Positions 8,532-17,505 are shown, counted from the first letter of the stretch. The stretch: DNA of 64,000 bases from Bradyrhizobiaceae bacterium (GCA_024103135.1 JAGFIZ010000087.1:1-64000), one strand, 5' to 3'. Notes: generated by a model not told the origin, from the letters alone. A program made the numbers and translations.

Positions 8532-9428
8532 ATGACAAAATCATTGTTGGCAATTGCCAGCGTTCTTGCACTAGTCTCTGCCGCTCCACTGCATGCACAA
8601 CCGCGGCACGAGAAGCACCGTCCCTCTAAAGAAACCGTCGAAGCATTCCGTCAATGGTTCACCACTACCGTTGCCCCAACGCTTCTAACATGGCAACAAG
8701 AGTTTGATGCAACGCTAACATCTGCCGATCTCGCAACAGTCAAACGTTTGAGAACGGAACTCTCTCAGAAACGCGAACAGCTTGTGGCAGAGCTCAAGGC
8801 AAGCAGACCCGAAGGTAAACCCACGGCCGAGCAGCGGCAAGCACTAAAGGAGAAGCGCAAGGAAGGCATGGCCGATCTTAAGGAGATTGCCAAGCAGGTT
8901 AAACCCATCGCCGAGAAGTCAAAGGAGAACCTGCGTAAGATTCTCGAGGAACATGCATCACAAATGAAGGCATGGCGCGATGAAGCAGAACAGAAGTTCG
9001 GAGAAAAGACAGGCAGGATGCTGTCCATGCTAGGCGCCGACAAGCGAAAGAGTGCAATCCGATTCATTCTGTGGGACGGGAAAGCACCAGCACCGCCAGT
9101 TCAACCGAAGAGCGACGACAAATCATTCCAACAACACAAGACGGTGCAAGGATCGTACACCATCGAAGTTGCTCCTAATCCTGCTGAGTCGGTCACACGC
9201 GTTACAATGTCAACCAACGACAATCGCGACAACGTCAATGCAGGGTCGAGCGCAACCCTCGCTGTTGCAGACCTTAGCGGCAACGTGGTGAGCATGCATG
9301 AAACCTCGCTTGAGCATGGACGCATTGATACGATGTTGCCGACGAATACCTTGCAAAGTGGCACCTACATCCTTAACGTGATGGCCAACGGTGTACACCA
9401 GTCACACCCACTCATCGTTAGCCGATAG
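8532..9428 (+). CDS. Secreted helical protein with T9SS C-terminal sorting domain
   Basis: 298 residues. ATG at 8532 is preceded by AAGGAG and followed by a signal peptide (LLAIASVLALVSAAPLHAQ). Residues ~25-190 are charged and helical (Lys/Glu/Arg-rich, likely coiled coil). The last ~80 residues form a Por sorting domain: YTIEVAPNPAESVTRV, VADLSGNVV, LQSGTYILNV. It is therefore probably exported by the type IX system and anchored or released at the surface. The helical body belongs to no family I recognise, though LTxxQ-type periplasmic helical proteins look broadly similar. Confidence 0.78.
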   Translation: MTKSLLAIASVLALVSAAPLHAQPRHEKHRPSKETVEAFRQWFTTTVAPTLLTWQQEFDATLTSADLATVKRLRTELSQKREQLVAELKASRPEGKPTAEQRQALKEKRKEGMADLKEIAKQVKPIAEKSKENLRKILEEHASQMKAWRDEAEQKFGEKTGRMLSMLGADKRKSAIRFILWDGKAPAPPVQPKSDDKSFQQHKTVQGSYTIEVAPNPAESVTRVTMSTNDNRDNVNAGSSATLAVADLSGNVVSMHETSLEHGRIDTMLPTNTLQSGTYILNVMANGVHQSHPLIVSR

Positions 9429-9476
9429 ACCCAAGTTTTTTTGGCGTATGTCCGCCTTCGGATGCATTTTTAGGGA

Positions 9477-10196
9477 ATGGAACATGAAACCCTAACCCTA
9501 TTTCGTGCAGCCGAACGCGGACATCGCAATTTTGGCTGGCTTGATACCTATCATACCTTCAGCTTTGGAGAGTACCACAACCCCGATAGAATGGGCTTTG
9601 GAGCGCTCAGGGTGTTCAATGACGACGCCGTCATCGGAGGCGAAGGTTTCGGCACCCATCCGCATCAGAACATGGAAATCATTTCGATTCCATTGGAGGG
9701 GGCTCTGGTCCACGCAGATAGCATGGGGAATGAAAAGTCCATCCATACGGGCGAAGTCCAGGTAATGAGTGCCGGCAGTGGCATCACTCACAGCGAGTAC
9801 AACGGACATCGCGATCAACCGCTCAAGTTCCTGCAGATCTGGATTATCCCTAACGAGATTGGTGTTGAGCCACGGTATCAGCAGGTACACGTAGACCTAA
9901 AGCAGAATTTCGTTTCCGTTATCGTTGGCCCGAAGAATTCATCCTGTCCACTCTGGATACATCAAGATGCCTGGCTGTCGTTGCTTAAGCTCGAAGCTGG
10001 GAAGACGGCCCACTACACCTCGCACAGAGAAGGCAACGGAACGTTCACCTTTCTGATTGACGGTTCTGCATCAATCGAGGGTGTGGCTATGCAACCACGC
10101 GATGCCATCGGTATCGTCAACCCATCGACGATCGAAGTAGTGGCCGAGTCCGACGTCTATGCCGTGATCGTAGACGTGCCGATGATCAAGCGTTAG
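9477..10196 (+). CDS. Pirin family protein (bicupin)
   Basis: 239 residues. Pirins are iron-binding bicupins; some (YhhW) oxidise quercetin, others act as redox-sensitive co-regulators. Visible marks are the N-terminal RGHRNFGWLDTYHTFSFG, the metal-binding HPHQNMEIISIPLEG, and GSGITHSEYN, together giving the His-His-His-Glu iron site. The second cupin is present and shorter. Length is typical. No partner gene is apparent. Contains one AGGGGGCT octamer (9697). Confidence 0.92.
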   Translation: MEHETLTLFRAAERGHRNFGWLDTYHTFSFGEYHNPDRMGFGALRVFNDDAVIGGEGFGTHPHQNMEIISIPLEGALVHADSMGNEKSIHTGEVQVMSAGSGITHSEYNGHRDQPLKFLQIWIIPNEIGVEPRYQQVHVDLKQNFVSVIVGPKNSSCPLWIHQDAWLSLLKLEAGKTAHYTSHREGNGTFTFLIDGSASIEGVAMQPRDAIGIVNPSTIEVVAESDVYAVIVDVPMIKR

Positions 10197-10263
10197 TGCG
10201 AACAACCGTACTGACAATAGTCGTCACTGTACCGCCGGCATTAAGCATCGGCTGAATCGTACG

Positions 10264-10308
10264 ACGCTTGCTCGAACAACGCTTACTCGACCAGCGCTTA
10301 CTCGACTT
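10264..10308. repeat. 15-bp tandem repeat at a convergent junction
   Basis: Three copies of a 15-bp unit with core CGCTTACTCGA (first copy CGCTTGCTCGA), running into the 3' end of hutH. It lies between the convergent pirin and hutH genes. Confidence 0.7.
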
Positions 10309-11797
10309 CGAGTGTAAGTTGCTGTCTTGATAGCAATTGATAAACGGCTTCGATGTCCGTATGCAGTACCCTATCGTGTTCGGCATACGGTACAACGTTG
10401 CGGACTTGTTCGTGCACGGCTTGCAGTGCGCTGCTGGTACGCAGCGGTCTAAGCAGGTCGATTCCCTGTGCTGCACAGAGCAACTCGATGGACAATACCC
10501 GTTCGGCATTGGTGACCACTTGAAGCAGCTTTCGCGCTGCAATGCTGCCCATACTGTTGTGGTCCTCCTGATTGGCACTCGTTGGTATACTGTCGACGCT
10601 TGCTGGGTGGGCAAGTACCTTGTTCTCGCTTACCAACGATGCCGCCGTGTACTGGGCTATCATCATACCGCTGTGCAGACCACCATTCGGTGTAAGGAAC
10701 CTGGGCAAGCCCCCTAACATGTGATTCACCAACCGTTCTGTTCTACGCTCGCTTATGTTGGCGAGTTCGCTTGCTGCAATGGCCAGGAAGTCTAGGGCAA
10801 GGGCAAGGGGCTGACCATGGAAGTTGCCACCTTCGATGGCTACATCGTCATCTGCAAAAACAAGCGGGTTATCCGTAACACTGTTGATCTCACGCGACAG
10901 AACATCGGCCACATAGGCCGTTGCATCGCGTGAGGCGCCATGCACCTGCGGCATACAACGCAACGAATAGGCATCCTGCACTCGATTGTCGCCCACTCTG
11001 TGCGATTCCCTGATCTCGCTACCAGCAAGAAGCGTACGGAGATTGCGAGCAACGATTTGCTGACCCGGATGTGGCCGTGCAGCATGTAGTCGGGCGTCGA
11101 AGGCATTGTCCGTCCCCCGCAGTGCATCGGCACTCAGTGCACCGATAACATCGGCAGCCCGACAGAGGTACTGCACCCTATCGACAGCCAAACAACCAAT
11201 GGCGCTCATCATCTGCGTACCATTGATCAGTGCCAGACCTTCCTTTGCTGCCAACACCACTGGTTGCAATCCATGTTCGCGCATGCAAACAGCCGACGAC
11301 GTACCACTGCAGGTGCCTTCGCCGATGAGGGCGAGGGCTAGATGAGACAGCGGTGCGAGGTCGCCGCTTGACCCAACAGAACCCTGACTCGGAATGTCGG
11401 GAACTAGGTTGGCATTCAGCATCCCAAGCAAGGTTTCGAGCGTTTCCAGGCGTATGCCACTACGACCGCCAGCCAAGGCATTAGCTCTAAGCACCATCAT
11501 GGCGCGGACGATTGTTTCAGGCAACAGGTCGCCTACGCCAGCACTATGCGACCGGATGAGATTCACCTGAAGCTCCGCTGCCTTGTCGGCAGGGATCACG
11601 ACGTTGGCAAACTCACCAAAGCCGGTTGTAAGGCCGTAGATGACGCGTCCCTCTGCAATCCAGCGCTCGACGGCGCTCCGTGCCGTCTGCACATTTGTGC
11701 GAGCAGCCTCGGTTAGCCGTACGTTCACATCATGCGAGCGCGCAATGCGTACAACGTCCGCAATCGTAAGCTGACTTCCGTCAATAAGTACCTGCAT
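10298..11797 (-). CDS. hutH: Histidine ammonia-lyase
   Basis: 499 residues. HutH deaminates L-histidine to urocanate using the self-formed MIO cofactor. Diagnostic segments: YGLTTGFGEFANV, RSHSAGVGD, the MIO region GSVGSSGDLAPL, and SANQEDHNSMG with the Glu typical of His-specific enzymes. The first residue of the MIO tripeptide is Ser (Ser143-Ser144-Gly145) where Ala is usual. No hutU, hutI or hutG is seen here. The ATG overlaps the stop of the ATP-grasp gene by 1 nt, so translation is coupled to it. Contains one AGCCCCCT octamer (10709). Confidence 0.93.
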   Translation of the reverse strand: MQVLIDGSQLTIADVVRIARSHDVNVRLTEAARTNVQTARSAVERWIAEGRVIYGLTTGFGEFANVVIPADKAAELQVNLIRSHSAGVGDLLPETIVRAMMVLRANALAGGRSGIRLETLETLLGMLNANLVPDIPSQGSVGSSGDLAPLSHLALALIGEGTCSGTSSAVCMREHGLQPVVLAAKEGLALINGTQMMSAIGCLAVDRVQYLCRAADVIGALSADALRGTDNAFDARLHAARPHPGQQIVARNLRTLLAGSEIRESHRVGDNRVQDAYSLRCMPQVHGASRDATAYVADVLSREINSVTDNPLVFADDDVAIEGGNFHGQPLALALDFLAIAASELANISERRTERLVNHMLGGLPRFLTPNGGLHSGMMIAQYTAASLVSENKVLAHPASVDSIPTSANQEDHNSMGSIAARKLLQVVTNAERVLSIELLCAAQGIDLLRPLRTSSALQAVHEQVRNVVPYAEHDRVLHTDIEAVYQLLSRQQLTLEVE

Positions 11798-12729
11798 TAT
11801 TCAGGCCTACCGATAAACTCGCTCCACGTATACTGTGACGGCACTGCACGTCCTTGCTCGGCAAGCTCGATGAGGAATGAAGCCGTCGTCTTAAGCACCC
11901 ACTGGAAATTGTCCTCCTGCACGCTCGTGCGCTCTGCATCGGGAGCTGGGTTCATGTAGTCAATGGCATACGGTATGCCGTCGCGCACAGCGAACTCAAT
12001 CGTGTTGAAGTCATAGCCCAGCATCTGGCAAATCTTGATACACAGATCCGTGAGCGTATTGAGCATGGCCTTCGTTGGTGCAAAGCCCGCCTTATAGCGC
12101 AGGTGATGTGGGTTACGCGGCTCGTATGGCATGATGCGCACGTGCTTCTTGCCAATGCAGTAGCAACGATAGTATTCCGTGAATTCGATGCTTTCCTGCA
12201 ACGTCATCACAATCGTCTCCGTCTGACTGTACTGCTCGAAGAACTCGTCGATGGAGTTCACCTTGTACACATGTTTCCAGCCCCCTCCATCATAAGGCTT
12301 CAGCCATGACGGGAAGCCCACGTAATCAAAGATCTCTTGCCAGTTCAGCGGATACATCAGATTGCGGAAGCTCTCTGCCGTAGTGTCGCGAGGATGTTCC
12401 TTGCTCGGTAGGAGCACGGTTTTGGGGACGGGAATCCCGCTCTTATGGGCGATGGCATAGTTGAAGAACTTGTCATCGGCCGACCACCAGAACGGGTTGT
12501 TCACAACGCGTACACCATTCAAGGCAGCAATCTTGAGCATGGCTCGGTAGAACGGAACGTCCTGTGAGATCCTGTCCAGAATAACATCGTACTCGAACAG
12601 CTCCTCGAGCGTAATCCCTCCAATCTTGACAAACTCTGCCGATACGTCGGCATCACGACTATTGATCTCTTCGACCAAGGCCGGTGGGAATGACTGTTCC
12701 ATCCCGAATAGCAAGCCAATCTTTTTCAT
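11797..12729 (-). CDS. ATP-grasp domain protein
   Basis: 310 residues from the ATG at 12729, which overlaps the lpxH stop by 4 nt (ATGA). The order is N-terminal pre-ATP-grasp (MKKIGLLFGMEQSFPPALV), central ATP-binding region (KPYDGGGWKHVYKV as the glycine-rich loop) and C-terminal IEFAVRDGIPYAIDYMNPAPD carrying metal-binding Glu/Asp/Asn. RimK-like ATP-grasp enzymes join a carboxylate to an amine or thiol through an acyl phosphate; the substrate is unknown. It is sandwiched between lpxH and hutH with overlapping ends, which suggests one regulated unit, and has its own -7 box inside lpxH. Confidence 0.8.
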   Translation of the reverse strand: MKKIGLLFGMEQSFPPALVEEINSRDADVSAEFVKIGGITLEELFEYDVILDRISQDVPFYRAMLKIAALNGVRVVNNPFWWSADDKFFNYAIAHKSGIPVPKTVLLPSKEHPRDTTAESFRNLMYPLNWQEIFDYVGFPSWLKPYDGGGWKHVYKVNSIDEFFEQYSQTETIVMTLQESIEFTEYYRCYCIGKKHVRIMPYEPRNPHHLRYKAGFAPTKAMLNTLTDLCIKICQMLGYDFNTIEFAVRDGIPYAIDYMNPAPDAERTSVQEDNFQWVLKTTASFLIELAEQGRAVPSQYTWSEFIGRPE

Positions 12730-13538
12730 TCTGGCGTCCCCTGAAGTGTGTTCGGCAAATATAGAGGCACTTGCTTCAGGCAAGGCATCGCCGGTGGAGC
12801 ATACTCCCCATAGGTGATGGTAGAGCCCAACCAGTCCCCCAAATTGATGTACAAACCCTGTTGAATATGCTCTACGGTGGCACGATGGCGGTGTCCCATG
12901 ACCACCACATCGTACCCCTCGGCAATCCGTGCCTCAGCAAAATGTTTTAGTCCGTCCAACCCATAATCCCGTGCATCGGTATAGGCGCGGCTTCCGTGCG
13001 ACGTCCGACTAGCCAGCCCAATCCCCAGGTCGGGATGCAACCATCGGTACATGCGTTGTGCCAGACGGTTGCGTAGTACGGCACGGAGTAGCAAATACCC
13101 CTTGTCGTTGGCCGCCTTGCCATCGCCATGACTGATGTAGAATCGCTTGTCGGCAATCATCACGTCTAGATCGCCCCTTTCCACCTCGATCCCCAGCTCT
13201 TCCTTGAAGTAGGTGTGGTGACCGAAGTCGTGATTGCCCATCAGGTAGGTTATGGGGACGTGGTTGTCGAGCAGTTCGGCAAGTGCAGCGAGTGTGCGAA
13301 CGTGTTTTCTGGGTACTACATGACGGTAGTCAAACCAGTAGTCAAACAAGTCACCCACGATGAACAAGTGAGCCGTATTCCCCGGCAGGCCGCGCAGTAG
13401 AGCAATCAAGGCGTCTTCACGAATTCGATTGTCCGCCGCACTGCCCAATCCCAAATGCACATCGGACAAGAACACAACACGTTGAGTACTTGCCACCTCG
13501 ACCCTTAACTGTCGCAGCGAAACCACAGGTGAGAACAT
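12726..13538 (-). CDS. lpxH: UDP-2,3-diacylglucosamine pyrophosphatase (LpxH-like)
   Basis: 270 residues. LpxH hydrolyses UDP-2,3-diacylglucosamine to lipid X in lipid A synthesis, on the cytosolic face of the inner membrane. The calcineurin-type metal motifs are complete: FLSDVHLGLG, GDLFDYWFDY, MGNHDFGHH, SHGDG and VMGHRHRATVE, spaced as in LpxH rather than generic phosphoesterases. ATG at 13538 chosen; a longer upstream frame exists but runs into panB. The TATCTTTC box 4 nt before the ATG suggests a leaderless message. First gene of the lpxH, ATP-grasp, hutH unit. Confidence 0.88.
   Translation of the reverse strand: MFSPVVSLRQLRVEVASTQRVVFLSDVHLGLGSAADNRIREDALIALLRGLPGNTAHLFIVGDLFDYWFDYRHVVPRKHVRTLAALAELLDNHVPITYLMGNHDFGHHTYFKEELGIEVERGDLDVMIADKRFYISHGDGKAANDKGYLLLRAVLRNRLAQRMYRWLHPDLGIGLASRTSHGSRAYTDARDYGLDGLKHFAEARIAEGYDVVVMGHRHRATVEHIQQGLYINLGDWLGSTITYGEYAPPAMPCLKQVPLYLPNTLQGTPE
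12756..12763 (-). promoter_or_regulatory. Internal -7 box upstream of the ATP-grasp gene
   Basis: Minus strand reads TATATTTG, an exact TAnnTTTG, 26 nt before the ATP-grasp start and inside the 3' end of lpxH. It could give ATP-grasp and hutH a promoter of their own. Confidence 0.45.
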
Positions 13539-13542
13539 AGCC

Positions 13543-13550
13543 GAAAGATA
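13543..13550 (-). promoter_or_regulatory. Probable -7 box for lpxH
   Basis: Minus strand reads TATCTTTC (7 of 8 to TAnnTTTG), ending 4 nt before the lpxH ATG. Confidence 0.35.
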
Positions 13551-13573
13551 ATGCAGGGATGGGCCGCGTCGGC

Positions 13574-13581
13574 TATCTTTG
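13574..13581 (+). promoter_or_regulatory. -7 box for panB
   Basis: TATCTTTG matches TAnnTTTG and lies 26 nt before the chosen panB start. It would place the panB transcription start downstream of the alternative ATG at 13551, which favours the start at 13608. Confidence 0.5.
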
Positions 13582-13607
13582 CTATTCGTCTTTACAGAAA
13601 ACGCTAC

Positions 13608-14426
13608 ATGGCCCAAGCCCCAACCACACGGAAGCGAGTTACTACCCTTAGACTGGTAGAGATGAAGCGCGATGGAATTCCCATCGCATGCTTGACGGCG
13701 TATGATGCGATGACGGCGGCCATCATGGATGGAGCCGGGATCGACGTGTTGCTGGTTGGCGATAGCGTGGGGAACGTGGTACAGGGACATGATACTACCA
13801 TCCCCGTGACGCTTGAGCAGATGATCTACCACACGCAAACGGTTGTCCGCTCGGTAGATCGGGCCTTGATCGTGACCGACATGCCGTTCATGTCGTACCA
13901 AGTCTCGCCTCGCGAGGCCTTCCACAATGCTGGACGCCTGATGAAGGAAGCTGGCTGTGGAGCCGTTAAGCTGGAAGGGGGCTCTCGATGCGTCGAAGCC
14001 GTACGAATGATGACGGAGAGTGGCATTCCCGTGATGGGTCATCTAGGCCTTACACCGCAAAGCATCCATCAGTTCGGATCGTATCGGGAGCGCGGTATTC
14101 ATGCCGACGAAGCCGAAGCGATGAAGAAGGATGCCATGTTACTCCAGGATGCAGGAGCATTTGCCATCGTTCTCGAGAAGGTTCCTGCCGTGCTGGCTGC
14201 CGAAATCACCGCTGCACTCCACATCCCGACCATTGGTATTGGAGCAGGCAATCAGTGTGATGGACAGATCCTGGTATGGGCCGATATGATGGGAATGTCC
14301 ACCACCTTCCGTCCGCGCTTTGTTCGCCGTTATGCCGAGATGCATGACGTGATGACGTCAGCCGTTCAATCCTACATCACCGACGTACGCTCCAAAGATT
14401 TCCCAAGCACAGAGGAAAGCTACTGA
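13608..14426 (+). CDS. panB: 3-methyl-2-oxobutanoate hydroxymethyltransferase
   Basis: 272 residues. PanB transfers a one-carbon unit from methylenetetrahydrofolate to 2-oxoisovalerate, the first committed step to pantothenate. Motifs: LTAYDAMTAAIMDGAG, LLVGDSVGNVVQGHDTT, AVKLEGG, MGHLGLTPQS, IPTIGIGAGNQCDGQ; metal-binding Asp and catalytic Glu are in place. The ATG at 13608 gives the usual length. It is alone here among pantothenate genes. The stop overlaps the start of the cytochrome-like lipoprotein gene (TGATG), so panB leads the envelope redox run. One AGGGGGCT octamer at 13976. Confidence 0.95.
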   Translation: MAQAPTTRKRVTTLRLVEMKRDGIPIACLTAYDAMTAAIMDGAGIDVLLVGDSVGNVVQGHDTTIPVTLEQMIYHTQTVVRSVDRALIVTDMPFMSYQVSPREAFHNAGRLMKEAGCGAVKLEGGSRCVEAVRMMTESGIPVMGHLGLTPQSIHQFGSYRERGIHADEAEAMKKDAMLLQDAGAFAIVLEKVPAVLAAEITAALHIPTIGIGAGNQCDGQILVWADMMGMSTTFRPRFVRRYAEMHDVMTSAVQSYITDVRSKDFPSTEESY

Positions 14427-14812
14427 TGCAGCGCTGCATTGCCTGTGTTCTGTTAGTGCTTTCAACGCTGTTGCTTGCAGGATGTCCCACCAACATGATC
14501 AACAATCCCGACTCCATAGTATTCCCGGATAGTGCGGTAAGCTTTCGCAATCACGTGCAACCATTTCTTGGCACGCGGTGCATGCCTTGCCACGACAACT
14601 CCAACGTGGCTGGTGGCATTCGGCTCACGTCGTACAGCAATCTGATGTTCGACCGCCCAAATCTGGTAGTTCAAGGTAGCCCGGATCAGAGTTTGATTGT
14701 CCTGGCATTGGAACAGCAAATCGCTCACCTTTCTGGTAACTTTCAGAATATCCCTTCTTCTCAGATTCGTGGTGTACGAACATGGGTGGCGGAGGGGGCG
14801 ATGAACAATTGA
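14426..14812 (+). CDS. Cytochrome c-like lipoprotein (single CxxCH)
   Basis: 128 residues. Lipobox LLLAGC with the lipidated Cys20, then a short domain with one c-type heme site CMPCH (Cys52, Cys55, His56) in the context FLGTRCMPCHDNSN, as in planctomycete-type and other short cytochrome c domains. A distal Met ligand is not obvious. It is likely anchored at the periplasmic face of a membrane and carries electrons. Coupled to panB by a TGATG overlap, and 29 nt before the next lipoprotein gene. Confidence 0.8.
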   Translation: MQRCIACVLLVLSTLLLAGCPTNMINNPDSIVFPDSAVSFRNHVQPFLGTRCMPCHDNSNVAGGIRLTSYSNLMFDRPNLVVQGSPDQSLIVLALEQQIAHLSGNFQNIPSSQIRGVRTWVAEGAMNN

Positions 14813-14841
14813 AACGAACAGACAACATCAAGGATACTACA

Positions 14842-15867
14842 ATGACTTTGCTTCGCTCATTGATTGCTCTTACGCTGCTGGCTTCTATCATGTCGACCGG
14901 CTGCGTCAAGAAAGCAGAAACCACGCCTATCGATGGTCTTGAGCTTAAGAAGGATGATTTGCGCCACTTCGAAATCAAGGTACCATCGAACTGGATCATA
15001 CAGACGCAGAAGGGCGACCTTGTGCTTGCCACGTCGAAGCCCGGCATATCACGTCGCTTCCTGGACTTTGGTAAGGGCGAGGGTGGTGCAAAGGTAGAGT
15101 TGCGTGCCATCACGTTGGACAGTACACGCACCATCGATACGCTTATCAAGAACAGCAAGCTGGAGTTCGAAGACAAGCTCGATCGCTACAAGATCGAAAG
15201 CTCGACCCTCGGTGGGAAGCCAGCAAAGAAGTTGTTCGTGAAGTTCGACCAGGAAGATGGTGAGTACAAGTCAGAGGCCTACTTTGCAGAGAACGATAAC
15301 GTCGTAACCATCGTAACGTTTGCTGCCTTTGGCAATACGTTCGACGAGTATGCAAACGAGTTCAAGGACATCCTTGCATCGGTAAAACTTGCACGTAGGC
15401 CTGATGCACCAAAGGGTCCAGATACGCTGGCACCTACAGGTCCAGAGCCCCCTTCCGACACCTTGCGCTCATACAGTGCTCCGGACTTCACCATTCAGAT
15501 TCCGCAGAACTTCGAAGGGAAGAAGTCGGCCACCGGTGGTATGCTTAGCAGCGTGAACTTCTTTGGCTCACGCCTGGACTGCAACATTCAGGTAGATGTG
15601 TTCGATGCTTCAAAGCAGAAGAACCTCGAGAAGATCCTGCTCCAGAACAAGCCAAGTTATGGTGGCAAGGACCCGAAGGGACTTACGCTTAGCGGCGCAA
15701 AGTCAGCCTACTTCAGCTACGATCCAAGCGCTACGGTAAGCTCACGGGCATACTTCACGGTAAAGGGCAACAAGCTGTTCCGCATCACGGTGAACTGGTA
15801 CAAGCCAGAACAGAACGTCTACCTTCCAATCTTTGAGAAGTGCATCAACAGCATTTCGCTCAAGTAA
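14842..15867 (+). CDS. Lipoprotein of unknown function, two related halves
   Basis: 341 residues. ATG at 14842 is followed by a lipoprotein signal ending LLASIMSTGC. The mature part seems to hold two similar beta-rich domains separated by a Pro-rich linker (LAPTGPEPPSD near residue 205): the first has FEIKVPSNWIIQTQ, the second APDFTIQIPQNFEGKK, each followed by a motif about Lys, Phe and Tyr. This resembles PsbP/MOG1-like folds seen in lipoproteins, but I cannot assign it. A clear terminator follows at 15920, so the panB unit probably ends here. Confidence 0.75.
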   Translation: MTLLRSLIALTLLASIMSTGCVKKAETTPIDGLELKKDDLRHFEIKVPSNWIIQTQKGDLVLATSKPGISRRFLDFGKGEGGAKVELRAITLDSTRTIDTLIKNSKLEFEDKLDRYKIESSTLGGKPAKKLFVKFDQEDGEYKSEAYFAENDNVVTIVTFAAFGNTFDEYANEFKDILASVKLARRPDAPKGPDTLAPTGPEPPSDTLRSYSAPDFTIQIPQNFEGKKSATGGMLSSVNFFGSRLDCNIQVDVFDASKQKNLEKILLQNKPSYGGKDPKGLTLSGAKSAYFSYDPSATVSSRAYFTVKGNKLFRITVNWYKPEQNVYLPIFEKCINSISLK

Positions 15868-15919
15868 GGAATTCTTAAAACGCTTGTAACAATTTCCTCT
15901 TTGAATGGTTGGTAACATT

Positions 15920-15947
15920 GCGGCGGTCTGATGACCGCCGCTTTAGT
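15920..15947 (+). terminator. Intrinsic terminator
   Basis: GCGGCGGTC (15920-15928), loop TGAT, GACCGCCGC (15933-15941), then TTTAGT. The 9-bp GC stem is strong; the T tract is short. Confidence 0.7.
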
Positions 15948-15979
15948 ATTGTCCAAACGTGTGTTTACACAAGAAACCG

Positions 15980-17152
15980 ATGCACAGACTCGTCGCCCTT
16001 TCTATTCTACTGCTCACTTCGGCATCCAGCGCATGGAGCTTGCCACAGTTTGCCTTGCTTGGTGGCGTGCGATGCAGTAGCTGCCACGTATCCCCTGCCG
16101 GCGGAGGATTGCGAACGGAGGGTGGTTGGTATGCCATGCATGATGTAGGCATGGCATCACGTGAATCGCTTGATTGGTTGTATTCGGATGAGCAGACGAA
16201 TACGCTTGCCGACAACACGGTACTCTTTGGAACGGACATGCGCCTGCAGTCTACCCGGTCGTTTATTGACAGTGCTGCCTCGCGAGTCTACATCCCTATG
16301 CAGGTGGCCTTGTACGGTGCCTATCAACCGGCGAAATGGCTAATCGTCGAGGGATCACTGAACCTTGCTTCATTTGTCCGCCGCAGCGGCGCACAGGTCC
16401 GCTTCCCTGGTCAGCAACCAGGCACGCTTAGTGCAATGATCAAGCCTGATGCGCAGTGGCCGTCGATTCGCCTGGGCTTGTTTCGGCCAGCAGTGGGCAT
16501 GCGCTATGATGATCATACGGTCTTCCCAATTTCCTATGCAACACCACGGGCTCGCACAAACTACCTGCCGCCGGACTGGGCTGAATGGGGCGCTGAAGTT
16601 ACGTGGGAGTCGCTGAAGTGGCTCACGATTCAAGGGGGCGTCTTTGATAGGTCTGCCCTTGGACAGGTGACGTTATCGGATGGACTGGACTACAGCAGGG
16701 CATTGACTGGCTATGGTCCAACGCTCACGGGCAAGGTGGTATTGTGGAATCGATTTGCCGACAATGAACTGGCCACGTATGTGGGTGGTTCGATACTGGA
16801 GACGGGTGCTGCTACGATGGTTAGTGGTTTTCTTGGCATTGGATATAAGGACGCCATGTACTGCATGGCCGAGGTCACTCAGACGGACCTACCAGAGGTA
16901 ATCAACAGCACCATGGGCTTGGTTGAACTCGGTTGGCAGGTCGTCTCCCCGATGATTCTCTATGCACGATACGAGCATGGACAGGCGACTCAAGCAGCAC
17001 TACAAGGACCTTCTGTTCTAACAAGCGTCATCCTTGGTGCCCAACTATTTCCAATACCGTTCGTGGAAATTCGACCTGAATACCGCATGTTCGATACGTT
17101 CTACGATGGTGTAAACACTCGTTGGAACGTTCAACTTCACGTGTTCTACTAA
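15980..17152 (+). CDS. Outer-membrane beta-barrel with N-terminal heme-c motif
   Basis: 390 residues. ATG at 15980 begins a signal peptide (LVALSILLLTSASSAWS). Directly after it comes CSSCHVSPAGGG (Cys32, Cys35, His36), a c-type heme site, and then a long series of alternating amphipathic strands (QVALYGAYQPAKWLIVEGSL, ITVTW-like segments) ending in the C-terminal aromatic VQLHVFY typical of outer-membrane barrels. This suggests an electron-accepting plug joined to a barrel. It may pair with the neighbouring CxxCH lipoprotein and the Rieske protein. I know of no named family; the barrel prediction is by eye. Confidence 0.7.
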   Translation: MHRLVALSILLLTSASSAWSLPQFALLGGVRCSSCHVSPAGGGLRTEGGWYAMHDVGMASRESLDWLYSDEQTNTLADNTVLFGTDMRLQSTRSFIDSAASRVYIPMQVALYGAYQPAKWLIVEGSLNLASFVRRSGAQVRFPGQQPGTLSAMIKPDAQWPSIRLGLFRPAVGMRYDDHTVFPISYATPRARTNYLPPDWAEWGAEVTWESLKWLTIQGGVFDRSALGQVTLSDGLDYSRALTGYGPTLTGKVVLWNRFADNELATYVGGSILETGAATMVSGFLGIGYKDAMYCMAEVTQTDLPEVINSTMGLVELGWQVVSPMILYARYEHGQATQAALQGPSVLTSVILGAQLFPIPFVEIRPEYRMFDTFYDGVNTRWNVQLHVFY

Positions 17153-17162
17153 CGGAGGCCGT

Positions 17163-17468
17163 ATGCTTTGGAAATCTCTCATCGTTATAGCCGTACTCGC
17201 CATCATCGCTGGTGGTGCGGTGTGGATTTCACATGGATCGCACACTCTTACGAAGGATAGAGAGAAGGTTGTCACACTCGAGAAGGACGAGCTCTTTGGT
17301 ACAACCCACGAAAAGGTTGAATGGGTCGAAAAGTTCACCTACGGATTCTTTCCTGACGACACTGCCGTCACCACCGTATACCGCGGTTATGTCTTCGTGT
17401 TAGGATCATCACTAGCCGTCATCGCACTCAGTGTTGTTATGCTGCGACGACAAAAGAAACAGGCATAG
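17163..17468 (+). CDS. Small two-helix membrane protein
   Basis: 101 residues: an N-terminal helix (SLIVIAVLAIIAGGAVWI), a periplasmic loop of about 50 residues rich in Lys/Glu, and a second helix (YVFVLGSSLAVIALSVVML) with a basic tail. The start at 17163 has GGAGG upstream (spacing about 6). It lies 10 nt after the heme-barrel gene and 37 nt before the Rieske gene, so it is probably part of the same redox unit. No family recognised. Confidence 0.7.
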   Translation: MLWKSLIVIAVLAIIAGGAVWISHGSHTLTKDREKVVTLEKDELFGTTHEKVEWVEKFTYGFFPDDTAVTTVYRGYVFVLGSSLAVIALSVVMLRRQKKQA

Positions 17469-17505
17469 CCAGCGCTGATAGTTCCCACCACTACCACACT
17501 GCATC

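Noticed and set aside
9428-9470. Hairpin near the end of the T9SS gene at 9428
   Set aside because: Stem TCCG-CCTT-CGGA is only 4 bp with a bulge; too weak to call a terminator.
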